This document shows positions 18,482 through 27,514 of a DNA stretch of 61,801 bases, in pieces (positions within the stretch are counted from its first letter, which is position 1; every line of letters begins with the position of its first letter). Under the pieces are notes generated by a model that was not told the origin of the DNA, ran no database searches, and saw nothing but the letters and a program-made list of their open reading frames with translations. A program made the translations under genes and the position numbers. Source of the stretch: Bacteroidota bacterium. Lineage in GTDB: Bacteria; Bacteroidota; Bacteroidia; Bacteroidales; CAIWKO01. The stretch is taken from the NCBI GenBank assembly GCA_037133915.1, contig JBAXND010000023.1, positions 1 to 61,801 on the forward strand, written 5' to 3'.

Positions 18482-18514
18482 CAAATTTATCATGATAATT
18501 ATGCGAGTGACCAA
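18482..18514 (-). promoter_or_regulatory. Possible promoter for the Omp85 gene
   Basis: On the minus strand a TAAATTTG box (18482-18489) is preceded by TTG at 18512-18514 with a 22-base spacer, one base longer than usual. The -33 element falls inside the end of ung. Confidence 0.45.
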
Positions 18515-19179
18515 TCAATCGGTTCGATGCCCTGAGCATCCAGTATTTCGTTGGTTTTTGAAAAGTGTTTGCATCCGAAAAATCCATTTCGCGCGGAGTA
18601 TGGCGAAGGATGTGCTGCTTTGAGGATAACATGTTTAGTGGTGTCAATTAAAATATCCTTACTCTGGGCAAATTTTCCCCAAAGCAAAAACACGACCCCT
18701 TTGCGCTGATCAGAAATTGCTTTAATAACGGCATCGGTAAAAATTTCCCAGCCAATCCGGCTATGCGACATTGGAGTATTCGCACGAACCGTAAGTGACG
18801 CATTGAGCAACAGCACTCCCTGTCCGGTCCATTTTTCAAGATTCCCGTTTTCACATATGGGGATGCCAAGATCATCTTTAAGTTCTTCAAAAATATTCAC
18901 CAGCGAGGGTGGTTTCCGCACCCCATCGGCAACTGAAAATGAAAGCCCATTGGCCTGACCGCGTCCATGATACGGATCCTGACCAAGAATTACGGCTTTA
19001 ACACTATTGAAAGGAGTATGATTAAAAGCAGCAAAAATCTGAGCGCCCGGCGGAAAAATCTCAAACTTTGATTTTTCGGAAATAAGGAAATCCTTGATAC
19101 CATTGAAATATGGCTTATCAAATTCAGCGGCTAAGGCTGTTTTCCAACTCTCGTCTATTTTTGGATTGATTGCTACCAT
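18499..19179 (-). CDS. ung: Uracil-DNA glycosylase, family 1
   Basis: This encodes 226 residues, the standard family length. The catalytic water-activating motif GQDPYHG spans 66-72 (D68), and the DNA-intercalation motif HPSPYS lies near 190. FNHTPFN and LLLNASLTV also match the family. It removes uracil from DNA to start base-excision repair in the cytoplasm. Upstream on the minus strand is TTG-N21-TAAAATTG, a near-match to the phylum promoter with one mismatch. Confidence 0.97.
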   Translation of the reverse strand: MVAINPKIDESWKTALAAEFDKPYFNGIKDFLISEKSKFEIFPPGAQIFAAFNHTPFNSVKAVILGQDPYHGRGQANGLSFSVADGVRKPPSLVNIFEELKDDLGIPICENGNLEKWTGQGVLLLNASLTVRANTPMSHSRIGWEIFTDAVIKAISDQRKGVVFLLWGKFAQSKDILIDTTKHVILKAAHPSPYSARNGFFGCKHFSKTNEILDAQGIEPIDWSLA

Positions 19180-19368
19180 GTTGCAATTTTACGAATAATT
19201 TTAACGTTTAGCCAATATCATGTACCGTTAATAAATGCCATAAAGTAACTGTTGATTTGAACCAGGTCCGTCACTATCAGGATGCAATGAATAAAATATA
19301 GTTATTATAGAATTGTTTTAAAATGCAGGTTTCCCATAGGTTGATGTTAATAAGTTTCTTAATAAATA

Positions 19369-19400
19369 TTTGACCATCACTTCACTGTTTTGTAACTTTG
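19369..19400 (+). promoter_or_regulatory. Full Bacteroidota promoter (TTTG-N20-TAACTTTG)
   Basis: TTTG (19369-19372), a 20-base spacer and TAACTTTG (19393-19400) match both elements of the phylum consensus. Transcription should begin near 19407, 30 bases before the first small lipoprotein. Confidence 0.8.
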
Positions 19401-19436
19401 TGCCTTATTTTGCAGCTATATTAAGCAATTTGTGAT

Positions 19437-19559
19437 ATGAAAAAAATCCTGGTATTGATAGCTTTTGCACTTGCTGTTTGTTTTATTTACTCTTCATGCA
19501 AGACTACTACAAGATGTGATGCCTACAAGCACCCCGGAAATTACTCAAACAGGTATTAA
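19437..19559 (+). CDS. Very small lipoprotein, copy 1 (40 aa)
   Basis: This ATG opens a 40-codon frame: MKKILVLIAF, hydrophobic core, lipobox IYSSC, then a ~19-residue mature peptide with CDAYKHPGNYSNRY. It is too short for most gene callers. Support comes from a full consensus promoter 37 bases upstream, a textbook lipoprotein signal with +1 cysteine, and a second small lipoprotein 17 bases downstream sharing the C-x-A-Y signature. After lipidation it would leave about 20 residues anchored in a membrane. Function unknown. Confidence 0.75.
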   Translation: MKKILVLIAFALAVCFIYSSCKTTTRCDAYKHPGNYSNRY

Positions 19560-19576
19560 ACACATTATTTACGACA

Positions 19577-19705
19577 ATGAAAAAAACCAGCCTCATAGTA
19601 ATACTGTTGATGTTTATAGCAATTGGTCTGTTTTCGTGCCGCACGCATGAGTTATGCCCCGCATATAGCAAAGCCAACAAGGCAGGCACGGAGAAAAAAG
19701 GATAA
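19577..19705 (+). CDS. Very small lipoprotein, copy 2 (42 aa)
   Basis: This encodes 42 residues: MKKTSLIVIL, hydrophobic core, lipobox LFSC, then RTHELCPAYSKANKAG and a lysine-rich tail. The mature part shares with copy 1 a second cysteine followed by x-A-Y (CPAY versus CDAY). It lies 17 bases after copy 1 and is followed 12 bases later by a strong terminator, so the pair forms a complete two-gene transcript. Function unknown. Confidence 0.75.
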   Translation: MKKTSLIVILLMFIAIGLFSCRTHELCPAYSKANKAGTEKKG

Positions 19706-19717
19706 TAGAATTTTTCT

Positions 19718-19748
19718 TCCCATGATATTGTTCATGGGATTTTTTTTT
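19718..19748 (+). terminator. Rho-independent terminator
   Basis: TCCCATGA (19718-19725) pairs perfectly with TCATGGGA (19732-19739) around a six-base loop, followed by nine T. It ends the two-lipoprotein transcript. Confidence 0.92.
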
Positions 19749-19779
19749 CTGTACGGATAAAAGAACCATTGCCCTTTCG

Positions 19780-19787
19780 TATATTTG
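19780..19787 (+). promoter_or_regulatory. -7 box (TATATTTG)
   Basis: A full TAnnTTTG match lies 30 bases before the ATG at 19817 and just after a terminator, so a new transcript is expected here. The -33 element is weak. Confidence 0.5.
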
Positions 19788-19816
19788 CATTGTCTGTGCT
19801 TTAGCATGCTCATACC

Positions 19817-20566
19817 ATGAAAAACTTCCGTATCCTCTTCGTTTTTCTTTTTGTATTCGGATTTTGTGCCGTTTCATGGTCGCAATCACCATCAAATATT
19901 GATAATAAAATCCTGTATAGAAAAGAGCGAAGTGCCTTTATTGAGGTTCATACGGGAGGCTGGGGACTGGGTTATCGAACCGGCAAGCACATTACGGGCT
20001 ATAAAAAGCGGATGTTCGAATTTGAAGCCATCGGGATGAAACATCCCAAGGAACTTAAAATAACATCGTATTACGAAAATTCGCGCAACTTCATATACGG
20101 TAAGCTGAACAGCGTTTTCATATTGCGCGGCGGGTACGGGCGCCAGCGCGTACTGAACGGAAAGCCTTACTGGGGCGGAGTTGAAGTGCGTTTTTTATGG
20201 TTTGGCGGCGTTTCTATTGCTTTAGCAAAGCCTGTATATTTATATATTGTCAAGTATATTGACGAAAACGGCAATCAGGATATTGTAACAGAGCGATACG
20301 ACCCATACAATCATGCAATCACCGATATTTATGGCCGTGCCTCGTTTTTTAAAGGATTCGACAAGATGTCCGTTTATCCGGGAGCCTATTTTAAAACAGG
20401 ACTGAGCTTTGAATACGGTGCCGACGACAGGCTGCTGAAATCGCTAGAATGTGGTATTGCCGGAGATATCTATCCTAAAGCAGTCCCAATCATGGCATTC
20501 AATAAAAATAACAACTACTTTTTATCGCTCTATCTTTCGCTGCATATAGGCAAAAGAAAAAACTAA
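19817..20566 (+). CDS. Predicted outer-membrane beta-barrel protein of unknown function
   Basis: This encodes 249 residues with a signal peptide (MKNFRILFVF, cleavage near VSWSQ). The mature part alternates short polar and aromatic strands (SAFIEVH, NSVFILRGGYG, VEVRFLWFGG, PVYLYIVKY, YFLSLYLSLHIG) ending in GKRKN, as expected of a small outer-membrane barrel of 8-10 strands. I recognise no named family beyond this. It is 13 bases upstream of lipA and probably co-transcribed; a link to lipoylation is not implied. Mature topology is inferred from strand pattern only. Confidence 0.7.
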   Translation: MKNFRILFVFLFVFGFCAVSWSQSPSNIDNKILYRKERSAFIEVHTGGWGLGYRTGKHITGYKKRMFEFEAIGMKHPKELKITSYYENSRNFIYGKLNSVFILRGGYGRQRVLNGKPYWGGVEVRFLWFGGVSIALAKPVYLYIVKYIDENGNQDIVTERYDPYNHAITDIYGRASFFKGFDKMSVYPGAYFKTGLSFEYGADDRLLKSLECGIAGDIYPKAVPIMAFNKNNNYFLSLYLSLHIGKRKN

Positions 20567-20579
20567 TGGACCCCTGCTG

Positions 20580-21464
20580 ATGGACCCGATGAATGAGGCC
20601 GCCCCCAAACCCCACTTACGAAAGCCCGAATGGCTGCGCATAAAATTGCCCCGAGCCGATGAATATTCAAACATAAAAGCGCATTTAAAAGAGCTGCAGC
20701 TTCATACAATCTGCGAAAGCGGCAATTGCCCGAATCAAGGCGAATGCTGGTCAGCAAAAACCGCTACTTTTATGATTCTCGGGAATACCTGCACACGCAA
20801 CTGCCGTTTCTGCAGTGTAGAACAAGGCACCCCTTTGCCACCCGATTGTGCCGAGCCCCAGCATATTGCTGAAGCAGCTAAACGGCTTGAACTTAAACAT
20901 TGTGTGCTTACAAGCGTTACACGCGATGATTTGGCCGATGGTGGTGCGGAAATCTGGGCACAAACAATTGAAGCACTGCACACTCAATGTCCGGGACTTA
21001 CGATTGAAACGCTGATACCTGATTTTAACGGAAAGCAGGACAGTCTGGATAAAATTATTGCTGCCGGGCCTGATATTATCTCACACAACTTAGAAACGGT
21101 TGCCCGACTTACTCCACGTATCCGTATAAAAGCCAAATATCAATTAAGTCTGGATGTGCTTAAAAACATTTCTCAGGCAGGTATTCGTTCAAAATCAGGG
21201 ATTATGCTGGGACTAGGCGAAACAAAAGAAGAAATTATTGAAACCATGAACGACGTGCTGCAGACAGGATGTAAAATAATAACCATTGGACAGTACCTTC
21301 AGCCGGCGCGCCATTGCACTCCCGTTGAACGTTATGTGGAACCGGCTGAATTTGAGGAGCTGGGGAAGATTGCACTTGATATGGGATTTGAGATAGCCGA
21401 GAGCGGTCCGCTTGTCAGATCATCGTACCATGCTGAAAAACACATTAAATCAAGATGCCGTTAA
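20580..21464 (+). CDS. lipA: Lipoyl synthase
   Basis: This encodes 294 residues, standard for LipA. The auxiliary cluster motif CESGNCPNQGEC and the radical SAM motif CTRNCRFC are both intact, and the C-terminus carries the essential serine in RSSYHAE. LipA inserts two sulfurs into octanoyl groups on E2 and H proteins, sacrificing its auxiliary 4Fe-4S cluster. An alternative ATG at 20589 would shorten it by three residues. CCGTTAACTGA overlaps the stop and recurs at 21479-21489. Confidence 0.97.
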   Translation: MDPMNEAAPKPHLRKPEWLRIKLPRADEYSNIKAHLKELQLHTICESGNCPNQGECWSAKTATFMILGNTCTRNCRFCSVEQGTPLPPDCAEPQHIAEAAKRLELKHCVLTSVTRDDLADGGAEIWAQTIEALHTQCPGLTIETLIPDFNGKQDSLDKIIAAGPDIISHNLETVARLTPRIRIKAKYQLSLDVLKNISQAGIRSKSGIMLGLGETKEEIIETMNDVLQTGCKIITIGQYLQPARHCTPVERYVEPAEFEELGKIALDMGFEIAESGPLVRSSYHAEKHIKSRCR

Positions 21465-21678
21465 CTGATATTCCGTTACCGTTAACTGACTTCGCTTTGA
21501 AAAGTAATCACCAATGTGTATTTTTGGTAATCAAATCTTTCCAAAAAAAATGGCACAATTCTTAATAAATCTTTTTCGTGTTTTTTCAAAAAATATGTAT
21601 CTTGCGCCGTTTTTATTAATAGTATTGTATAAATCGAGTAATTAGTAAATACTAACATAAACAAAATTAGTTGATAAT

Positions 21679-24522
21679 ATGAGACGTAGAGATTTACTTA
21701 TCAGTTTAACTTTAGTGTTTTTTATCGGCTCCGTGGTGGCCATGTCTATATTAAATCATACCCCGGTAAAACAGTATCATCCGCGCAATTCCGTTTCTGA
21801 GAATGGAATCAAAGGAGCTGTTGAATGGTTAGCGGCCATCCGGAACAATAAAACCACCGGGGAAGTGAACCCAATGGATATTCTTAATGCGCGTGCAGAA
21901 ATTGCTTCGATGATGCACACTAAGTCATTAGGCATACAATGGCAGGAACTTGGGCCTAACAATGTTGGAGGCAGAACACGCGCTATTATGGTTGATAAAG
22001 ACAACCATAATCTTCTTTTTGCGGGTGGTGTAAGCGGCGGACTGTTCAAATCGGCAACCGGCGGAACATCGTGGGTGCGCATTAGCGGCTTCCCGGAATT
22101 GAGCATTGCATGTATTGCACAAAGCCCTACCACAGGGTATTTGTATGTAGGAACCGGTGAGTATTATGCAAACGTTGACGGCACTAACTTCGGCACACCG
22201 GGATTTATTGGAAGCGGACTTTATGAATCAACAGACGGTGGTACAAGCTGGCACATTTTTCAGAATGCGGCACCCAGCATTACCAATGCAACAGCCACCG
22301 AATGGGCGTTTGTGAACCGTATTGCCTTCGACGCAAACGGCAGGCTTTATGCCGGCACCAACAAAGGACTTCAGTGCTGGGATCAGGGTGGTTCAGCCTG
22401 GGTTAACCCTATTTTTGCCACAGGTACTGTTACCGACAAACGCGCTGTAAGAAGCCTGTCAGTTGGTTCTGACGGAACTGTAGTTGTAAATATCGGCACA
22501 GACGTTATGGTTTCTGAAGGAGGAACCGGTAACGGCAATCCTCATACATTTTTTGACAGAAACCCTGCTTCCGGAATAGACAGAACAGAAGTTGCTGTTG
22601 CCCCATCCAATCCGAATTACATTTATGCATGTTCTGCAAGTGGTACCGGTGCATTGGTAGGCGTTTTCAGATCAACAGACAAAGGTCTCACGTGGACACT
22701 CATTGGCCCTCCGGGAGGTCCAGCGTTTAATGTTTTTGGCGATAATAATCAGGGCGATTACGACAATGTTATTGGCGTATTCCCGAATAACCCTAACCAC
22801 GTTATTGTTGGTGGCATTGACCTTTGGGAATGGTTCAACGGTGGTAATTTTACTCAAATATCAGCATCTTATGAACTTCATGTTGACCTCCACTGCATTA
22901 CTTTTGACCGCACGAATCCCAACATCTATTATATTGGATGCGACGGTGGTATTGCAAAAACAATAGATGGCGGCGGCACTTTTGCACATATTAACAAGAA
23001 TTACAGCGTAACACAATTTTATGCAGTTGCGATGTCAAATCAGGGAGCCGTAATGGGAGGAACTCAGGACAACAGTTGCCCTTACGTCAGCCGCACAGGA
23101 ATTGACCCCAAAGCTGCCGACGTTCTTTTTGGCGGTGATGGCGGATGGGCTGCATTTTCATATATCAACCCCGATGCATTCTTTGGAACAGCCCAATGTG
23201 CTTCAGCATGGCGTTCACCAGATAAAGCTGCCTCCTATAAAGTGGCTTCAACAACAGACGGCAAACCCGAATTTTTTAGTGCAGCAATGCTATCACCTGC
23301 CACCCCGGCCCCCGGCGATTTCGGTTATGCTCCATTTGTTACTCCATTGGTTTTATGGGAAAGCGTAGCAGACATTTACAACACGGATTCTATATTGTAT
23401 AAAGCAACCACCAACCTTACAGCAGGCGACACCATTATTGCCAAATCGCACAATGCTCTTTTCCCTTTCATGCATATTATGGAAGATAATTTAGGAATAG
23501 GCGACTCTGTAAAGATTCAGGATCCGGTTACAAGTAAATATTTTATTTGTTTGGCAAGTGGTATTTGGATGACACGTGAGCCTCTGAATTTTGCCGTGGT
23601 TCCAAAATGGTATAAAATCAGCAGCATTGCAAATGCACAAACCATCACCATCTCTAAAGACGGCAATTACCTTTTTGCCGGAATGACCAATGGTCAGGTA
23701 TACAGAATATCGAATCTGCTTATTGCCAATGATTCATTAAGCGCAACATACAACAGCCCTTATTGTGTGCTTGAGCAGAAAGTTATCAAGAGTTTCAGCG
23801 GTCAGGCCGTTACTTCAATTGGTGTTGACCCGAATGATGCAAACAGGCTTGTAGTTACACTGGGAAATTATGGCAATGATGATTACATTTATTTCTCCGG
23901 AGATGCACTTGCTTCCTCACCGACGTTCTCGTCAAAACAAGGAACTACGACAGGAAAGAAATTGCCGAAAATGCCAATCTACTCTTGCATAATAGAAATG
24001 GGCAATCCGAACAGGGTTCTTTTGGGAACTGAGTATGGAATATATGCAACCGACAATATTTTGGCCGGCCCTGCCCAGATAGAGTGGACAGAAGAAAATG
24101 CAGGTATGGACAAAGTACCGGTGTTCATGATCAGACAGCAGGTGTATCAGATACCCGGCATAACCAATTATGGTGCTATATATCTGGGAACACACGGAAG
24201 AGGCTTTTTTGAAAGCACCAACTATTTGGGTATAGACCCGAATACGAATGTTGCCGCTAATATTTCGTCAACAATCAGTATTTATCCCAATCCTGTTTCG
24301 GAAACAGCCAACATTGCATACACACTCACTAAAACCGGCGATGTAAGCATTGATGTTTATGACATCACCGGAAAAGTAGTAAAATCAGCAAAAATCGGCA
24401 CTTCAGCTAAGGGAAACCACACATCAAGCATTGATGTCAGCGGGCTAAGCAGAGGCACTTACATTGTAGGAATTGTAAGCGGAAGCGAACGGAAAACCGC
24501 GAAAATGATTGTAACAAGATAA
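21679..24522 (+). CDS. Secreted BNR/VPS10-like beta-propeller protein with T9SS sorting domain
   Basis: This encodes 947 residues. An N-terminal hydrophobic segment (DLLISLTLVFFIG) follows MRRR. The body carries repeated Asp-box motifs (STDGGTSW, STDKGLTW, SATGGTSW, TIDGGGTF) spaced as in six- or seven-bladed propellers of the sortilin/BNR glycosidase-like class. No sialidase arginine triad is evident, so enzymatic activity is doubtful. The C-terminal ~80 residues form a T9SS type A domain (IYPNPV to MIVTR). It is likely a surface or extracellular binding protein. The preceding 214-base gap is AT-rich with no clear promoter. A hairpin terminator follows. Confidence 0.85.
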   Translation: MRRRDLLISLTLVFFIGSVVAMSILNHTPVKQYHPRNSVSENGIKGAVEWLAAIRNNKTTGEVNPMDILNARAEIASMMHTKSLGIQWQELGPNNVGGRTRAIMVDKDNHNLLFAGGVSGGLFKSATGGTSWVRISGFPELSIACIAQSPTTGYLYVGTGEYYANVDGTNFGTPGFIGSGLYESTDGGTSWHIFQNAAPSITNATATEWAFVNRIAFDANGRLYAGTNKGLQCWDQGGSAWVNPIFATGTVTDKRAVRSLSVGSDGTVVVNIGTDVMVSEGGTGNGNPHTFFDRNPASGIDRTEVAVAPSNPNYIYACSASGTGALVGVFRSTDKGLTWTLIGPPGGPAFNVFGDNNQGDYDNVIGVFPNNPNHVIVGGIDLWEWFNGGNFTQISASYELHVDLHCITFDRTNPNIYYIGCDGGIAKTIDGGGTFAHINKNYSVTQFYAVAMSNQGAVMGGTQDNSCPYVSRTGIDPKAADVLFGGDGGWAAFSYINPDAFFGTAQCASAWRSPDKAASYKVASTTDGKPEFFSAAMLSPATPAPGDFGYAPFVTPLVLWESVADIYNTDSILYKATTNLTAGDTIIAKSHNALFPFMHIMEDNLGIGDSVKIQDPVTSKYFICLASGIWMTREPLNFAVVPKWYKISSIANAQTITISKDGNYLFAGMTNGQVYRISNLLIANDSLSATYNSPYCVLEQKVIKSFSGQAVTSIGVDPNDANRLVVTLGNYGNDDYIYFSGDALASSPTFSSKQGTTTGKKLPKMPIYSCIIEMGNPNRVLLGTEYGIYATDNILAGPAQIEWTEENAGMDKVPVFMIRQQVYQIPGITNYGAIYLGTHGRGFFESTNYLGIDPNTNVAANISSTISIYPNPVSETANIAYTLTKTGDVSIDVYDITGKVVKSAKIGTSAKGNHTSSIDVSGLSRGTYIVGIVSGSERKTAKMIVTR

Positions 24523-24540
24523 TACATAAAAGCATATTTT

Positions 24541-24576
24541 GAAAAGAGCCGCGGGTAAGGCTTGTCGGCTCTTTTC
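24541..24576 (+). terminator. Rho-independent terminator
   Basis: GAAAAGAGCCG (24541-24551) pairs perfectly over 11 bp with CGGCTCTTTTC (24566-24576). It separates two T9SS cargo genes. Confidence 0.88.
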
Positions 24577-24620
24577 ATTAAAAATAATCAGACAGGAATC
24601 AATCATAAATTGAAAAAGAA

Positions 24621-26108
24621 ATGAGAAAAAAATTACTCACACTGGCGTTAACTATTTTGTCGGCAGTGGCATTTTCAGCTACCAATATTTATGCTCCAAC
24701 TCTTGTATCTCCCGCCAATAACGCCGGAGGCGCAGCAGTTTCATTATTATTAGACTGGAATGCAGTTCCGGGTGCCATCAGTTATAAAGTTGAATACACT
24801 TCAGATACTTCGTTTACGAATGCAAGCGTAATACTGTGCGCGGTTACAGCCACAACCATCAATGATTTATTTTTTGGTACCGTTTATTCATGGAGGGTGA
24901 AAGCTTATGGTGTAAGCGATTCATCGGCATGGTCGGCAACTTTCAAATTTACCACCACAGACAAGGTCACAATGGTAAAGCCCGTTGACAGCACACACAA
25001 TCGTTTTACCACACTTCCCATTCAGTGGACTTCGATTGCCGGTGTATCTACCTATGAATATGAAGCTGATACCGTAAACACCTTTGACAGCCCGTTGCAT
25101 ATGACACAGTCATTCGTAGGCACTGAAATTAAAGGGAATACAAATGCCCTGAAATTCGGCAGGTTCTATTTTATGAGGATGCGTGCAAAAGATGCAGCTG
25201 ATACATCGGGATGGGGCAATATTCTTCATGTTTGGACTATCGATACCGTATATCTGAAAAAGCCTGCAAACGATACCGTGAATACCTTTTCGAACGTTGC
25301 AATCCAATGGAAATACAATGGTGCGAAAGATTATCAAGTAAGTATTGCAACAGATTCCGCATTTGCGTCAGAAGTGATTTACAATGTTGACAGCACGCAT
25401 ATTTATTTCAACGGAACAATAGATACATTAGTGACAACAAAAGAAGACCTTGCCTTCAACACCCAGTATTATTTCAGGGTTCGTGGTACCAATGTATGGG
25501 GAACCTCAGTGTGGAGTGCTGTACGTAAATTCAAAACACTCGACTGTGTAACAATGTTACTTCCCGCCAATCTGGCCACCGGAGTAAGTACATTGCCTGA
25601 ATTAAAATGGAGCGTTGCAGGTGCAGACAATTTTGAAATTCAGCTTGACACTTCAATGGTGTACAGTAATCCGCAAATATTTCATACTACAGACACTACC
25701 GTACATTATATAATTACAACCGAACTGCTGCCTCATACCACTTATTACTGGAGGGTACGTGCAATCCATACCACCGATACGACATCATGGTGCGCAGGCA
25801 GGTCATTTGAAACCAATGGAGGCGCAGGCATCAGCCATAATTCGGTTAGTCTTAATAATATCAGCATCTATCCGAATCCCTCGAAAAGCGGCATGGTTTA
25901 TATTCAGGTAAACAGCAATCTGGAGCAAGAAATCACGGTTATTGTTTCCAATCTGTTTGGGCAGGATATTTATAATGAAAAGCATTCATTAGGTAACGGT
26001 CAGAACAACATCAAACTCGATTTGAGCAATTCAGGCAATGGCATATACCTTGTAAAAGTTATTAATGCAGGAAATGCGATTACGCGTAAAATTGTTCTGG
26101 ATAAATAA
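24621..26108 (+). CDS. Secreted fibronectin type III-like repeat protein with T9SS sorting domain
   Basis: This encodes 495 residues with a signal peptide (MRKKLLTLAL, cleavage near AFSA). Four FnIII-like modules of ~95 residues follow; each opens with a proline-containing strand (LVSPANN, MVKPVDS, LKKPAND, LLPANLA) and has a central W and a YSWRV/YYWRV-type strand. The last ~75 residues form a T9SS type A domain (IYPNPS to KIVLDK). No catalytic domain is seen, so this is likely a surface binding or structural protein. It is flanked by terminators and appears monocistronic. Confidence 0.87.
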   Translation: MRKKLLTLALTILSAVAFSATNIYAPTLVSPANNAGGAAVSLLLDWNAVPGAISYKVEYTSDTSFTNASVILCAVTATTINDLFFGTVYSWRVKAYGVSDSSAWSATFKFTTTDKVTMVKPVDSTHNRFTTLPIQWTSIAGVSTYEYEADTVNTFDSPLHMTQSFVGTEIKGNTNALKFGRFYFMRMRAKDAADTSGWGNILHVWTIDTVYLKKPANDTVNTFSNVAIQWKYNGAKDYQVSIATDSAFASEVIYNVDSTHIYFNGTIDTLVTTKEDLAFNTQYYFRVRGTNVWGTSVWSAVRKFKTLDCVTMLLPANLATGVSTLPELKWSVAGADNFEIQLDTSMVYSNPQIFHTTDTTVHYIITTELLPHTTYYWRVRAIHTTDTTSWCAGRSFETNGGAGISHNSVSLNNISIYPNPSKSGMVYIQVNSNLEQEITVIVSNLFGQDIYNEKHSLGNGQNNIKLDLSNSGNGIYLVKVINAGNAITRKIVLDK

Positions 26109-26129
26109 GGTTTTTAATTTTCATAAAAG

Positions 26130-26161
26130 AGCTGTTGCCAACAGGCGGCAGCTTTTTTTTT
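26130..26161 (+). terminator. Rho-independent terminator
   Basis: AGCTGTTGCC (26130-26139) pairs with GGCGGCAGCT using two G-U pairs, followed by eight T. It lies between the FnIII protein and the metallophosphoesterase and argues against a start of the next gene at 26135. Confidence 0.85.
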
Positions 26162-26188
26162 ACCTGCAAACAGCTTATGCACCTCCCT

Positions 26189-27442
26189 ATGATTATCCGT
26201 TTTTTATCGCTTCTGCTGATGCTTATCCTCTCGGATTTATTAGTTTATTCAGGGTGCAGACGAACATTTTTTCATCGCGGCAGCAGCAGTCTTAGAAAGT
26301 TCAGCTTTATATACTGGGCAATCAGCTTGGCATTTGTACTATATTTTATTATCCATGCTTGCATAATAGGAATTCCGGGCAACGACTTTGTGAAATACCG
26401 CAGTTATTTCGTTGTATTTGCCATTTTTGTTTTATTGTACCTTCCTAAATTAATCAGCGCATTTTTTGTTCTTGTGGACGATTTGCTCCATATCACCATT
26501 TTTCTCCTTCTTAAAATATTTGAAAAAAATCAGCGCACAAAATTTACCATTTTTATGCGCAGATACAGATTATTAAGCTATTTCGGCATATTGACCGGTG
26601 TCGTATTCTTTTTTTTCACACTATATGGAATAACCAAAGGCACGACAAATTTCAGGGTAAAAGAGGTAAGCATTACGTACAGCAATCTGCCGGCTGCATT
26701 CGACGGATTCAGAATTGCCCAAATTTCAGATGTTCATTTAGGGAGTTTCTATTATCAGCAAAGTGTTGAAAAAGGAATATCCCTTTTGAATGAACAAAAA
26801 CCCGATGTGATATTAATGACGGGCGACATGGTAAATGTCGTGTCTGATGAAGCCAGCCACTATGTGGATTTGTTTAAAAATCTCAAGCCTGCTTACGGAA
26901 AATATGCCGTTTTGGGAAATCACGATATGGGCGACTACATGAAATGGGATACACTGGAAGGTCAGCATTCACGGACCGATGCCGTGGCAACTATTGAAAC
27001 TGCAATGGGATTCACCGTACTTCGCAACGCCCATGCCGTATTGCATAAAAACAGTGATTCAATTGTACTTGCTGGAGTTGATAACTGGGGTCTTCCTCCT
27101 TTTAAAAAATACGGTAACCTAAATCAGGCGTTAACGGGTATCAGTCCGAATGCCTTTACAATATTGCTTTCGCATGATCCATCACACTGGGACGCAGAGG
27201 TGGTTTCAAAAACGAAGGTAGCGCTGACTTTATCAGGCCATACGCATGCATTTCAGATTGGTTTTGATTATGGCAATATTCGCTGGAGCCCGATTTTCCT
27301 GAAGTACAAAGAATATCTGGGTCTGTATGAATCGGGGATGCAGTATTTGTATGTAAATCCGGGCTTTGGCTTCATTGGATTTGCCGGTCGTATTGGTGTA
27401 CCACCTGAAGTCACAATCATTACGTTAAGAAAAAAATCTTAG
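26189..27442 (+). CDS. Membrane-bound metallophosphoesterase (YkuE-like)
   Basis: From the ATG at 26189 (alternative 26177) this encodes 417 residues. Earlier codons overlap the preceding terminator hairpin and are rejected. The N-terminal ~150 residues carry four or so hydrophobic helices, beginning IIRFLSLLLMLIL. The calcineurin-like domain follows with DVHLG, TGDMVN, GNHDMG, LSHDP and SGHTHAFQ, the complete dimetal ligand set. Relatives include YkuE and the LpxH superfamily. Substrate is unknown; possible targets are membrane phospholipid or nucleotide phosphoesters. Topology places the catalytic domain after the last helix. Confidence 0.88.
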   Translation: MIIRFLSLLLMLILSDLLVYSGCRRTFFHRGSSSLRKFSFIYWAISLAFVLYFIIHACIIGIPGNDFVKYRSYFVVFAIFVLLYLPKLISAFFVLVDDLLHITIFLLLKIFEKNQRTKFTIFMRRYRLLSYFGILTGVVFFFFTLYGITKGTTNFRVKEVSITYSNLPAAFDGFRIAQISDVHLGSFYYQQSVEKGISLLNEQKPDVILMTGDMVNVVSDEASHYVDLFKNLKPAYGKYAVLGNHDMGDYMKWDTLEGQHSRTDAVATIETAMGFTVLRNAHAVLHKNSDSIVLAGVDNWGLPPFKKYGNLNQALTGISPNAFTILLSHDPSHWDAEVVSKTKVALTLSGHTHAFQIGFDYGNIRWSPIFLKYKEYLGLYESGMQYLYVNPGFGFIGFAGRIGVPPEVTIITLRKKS

Positions 27443-27514
27443 AGATTATTGGTCTTACGGTATTCATTCCACGATGGAATATTACTATCTTTACCCATAT
27501 AAATAATACTCGCG

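Noticed and set aside
21549..21565. Sigma-54 promoter upstream of the BNR protein (TGGCACA at 21551)
   Set aside because: The -12 element reads TTAAT instead of TTGCW and the gene start is over 100 bases away.
26135..26188. Earlier start for the metallophosphoesterase
   Set aside because: It lies inside the terminator hairpin of the previous gene; the ATG at 26189 begins the first membrane helix.
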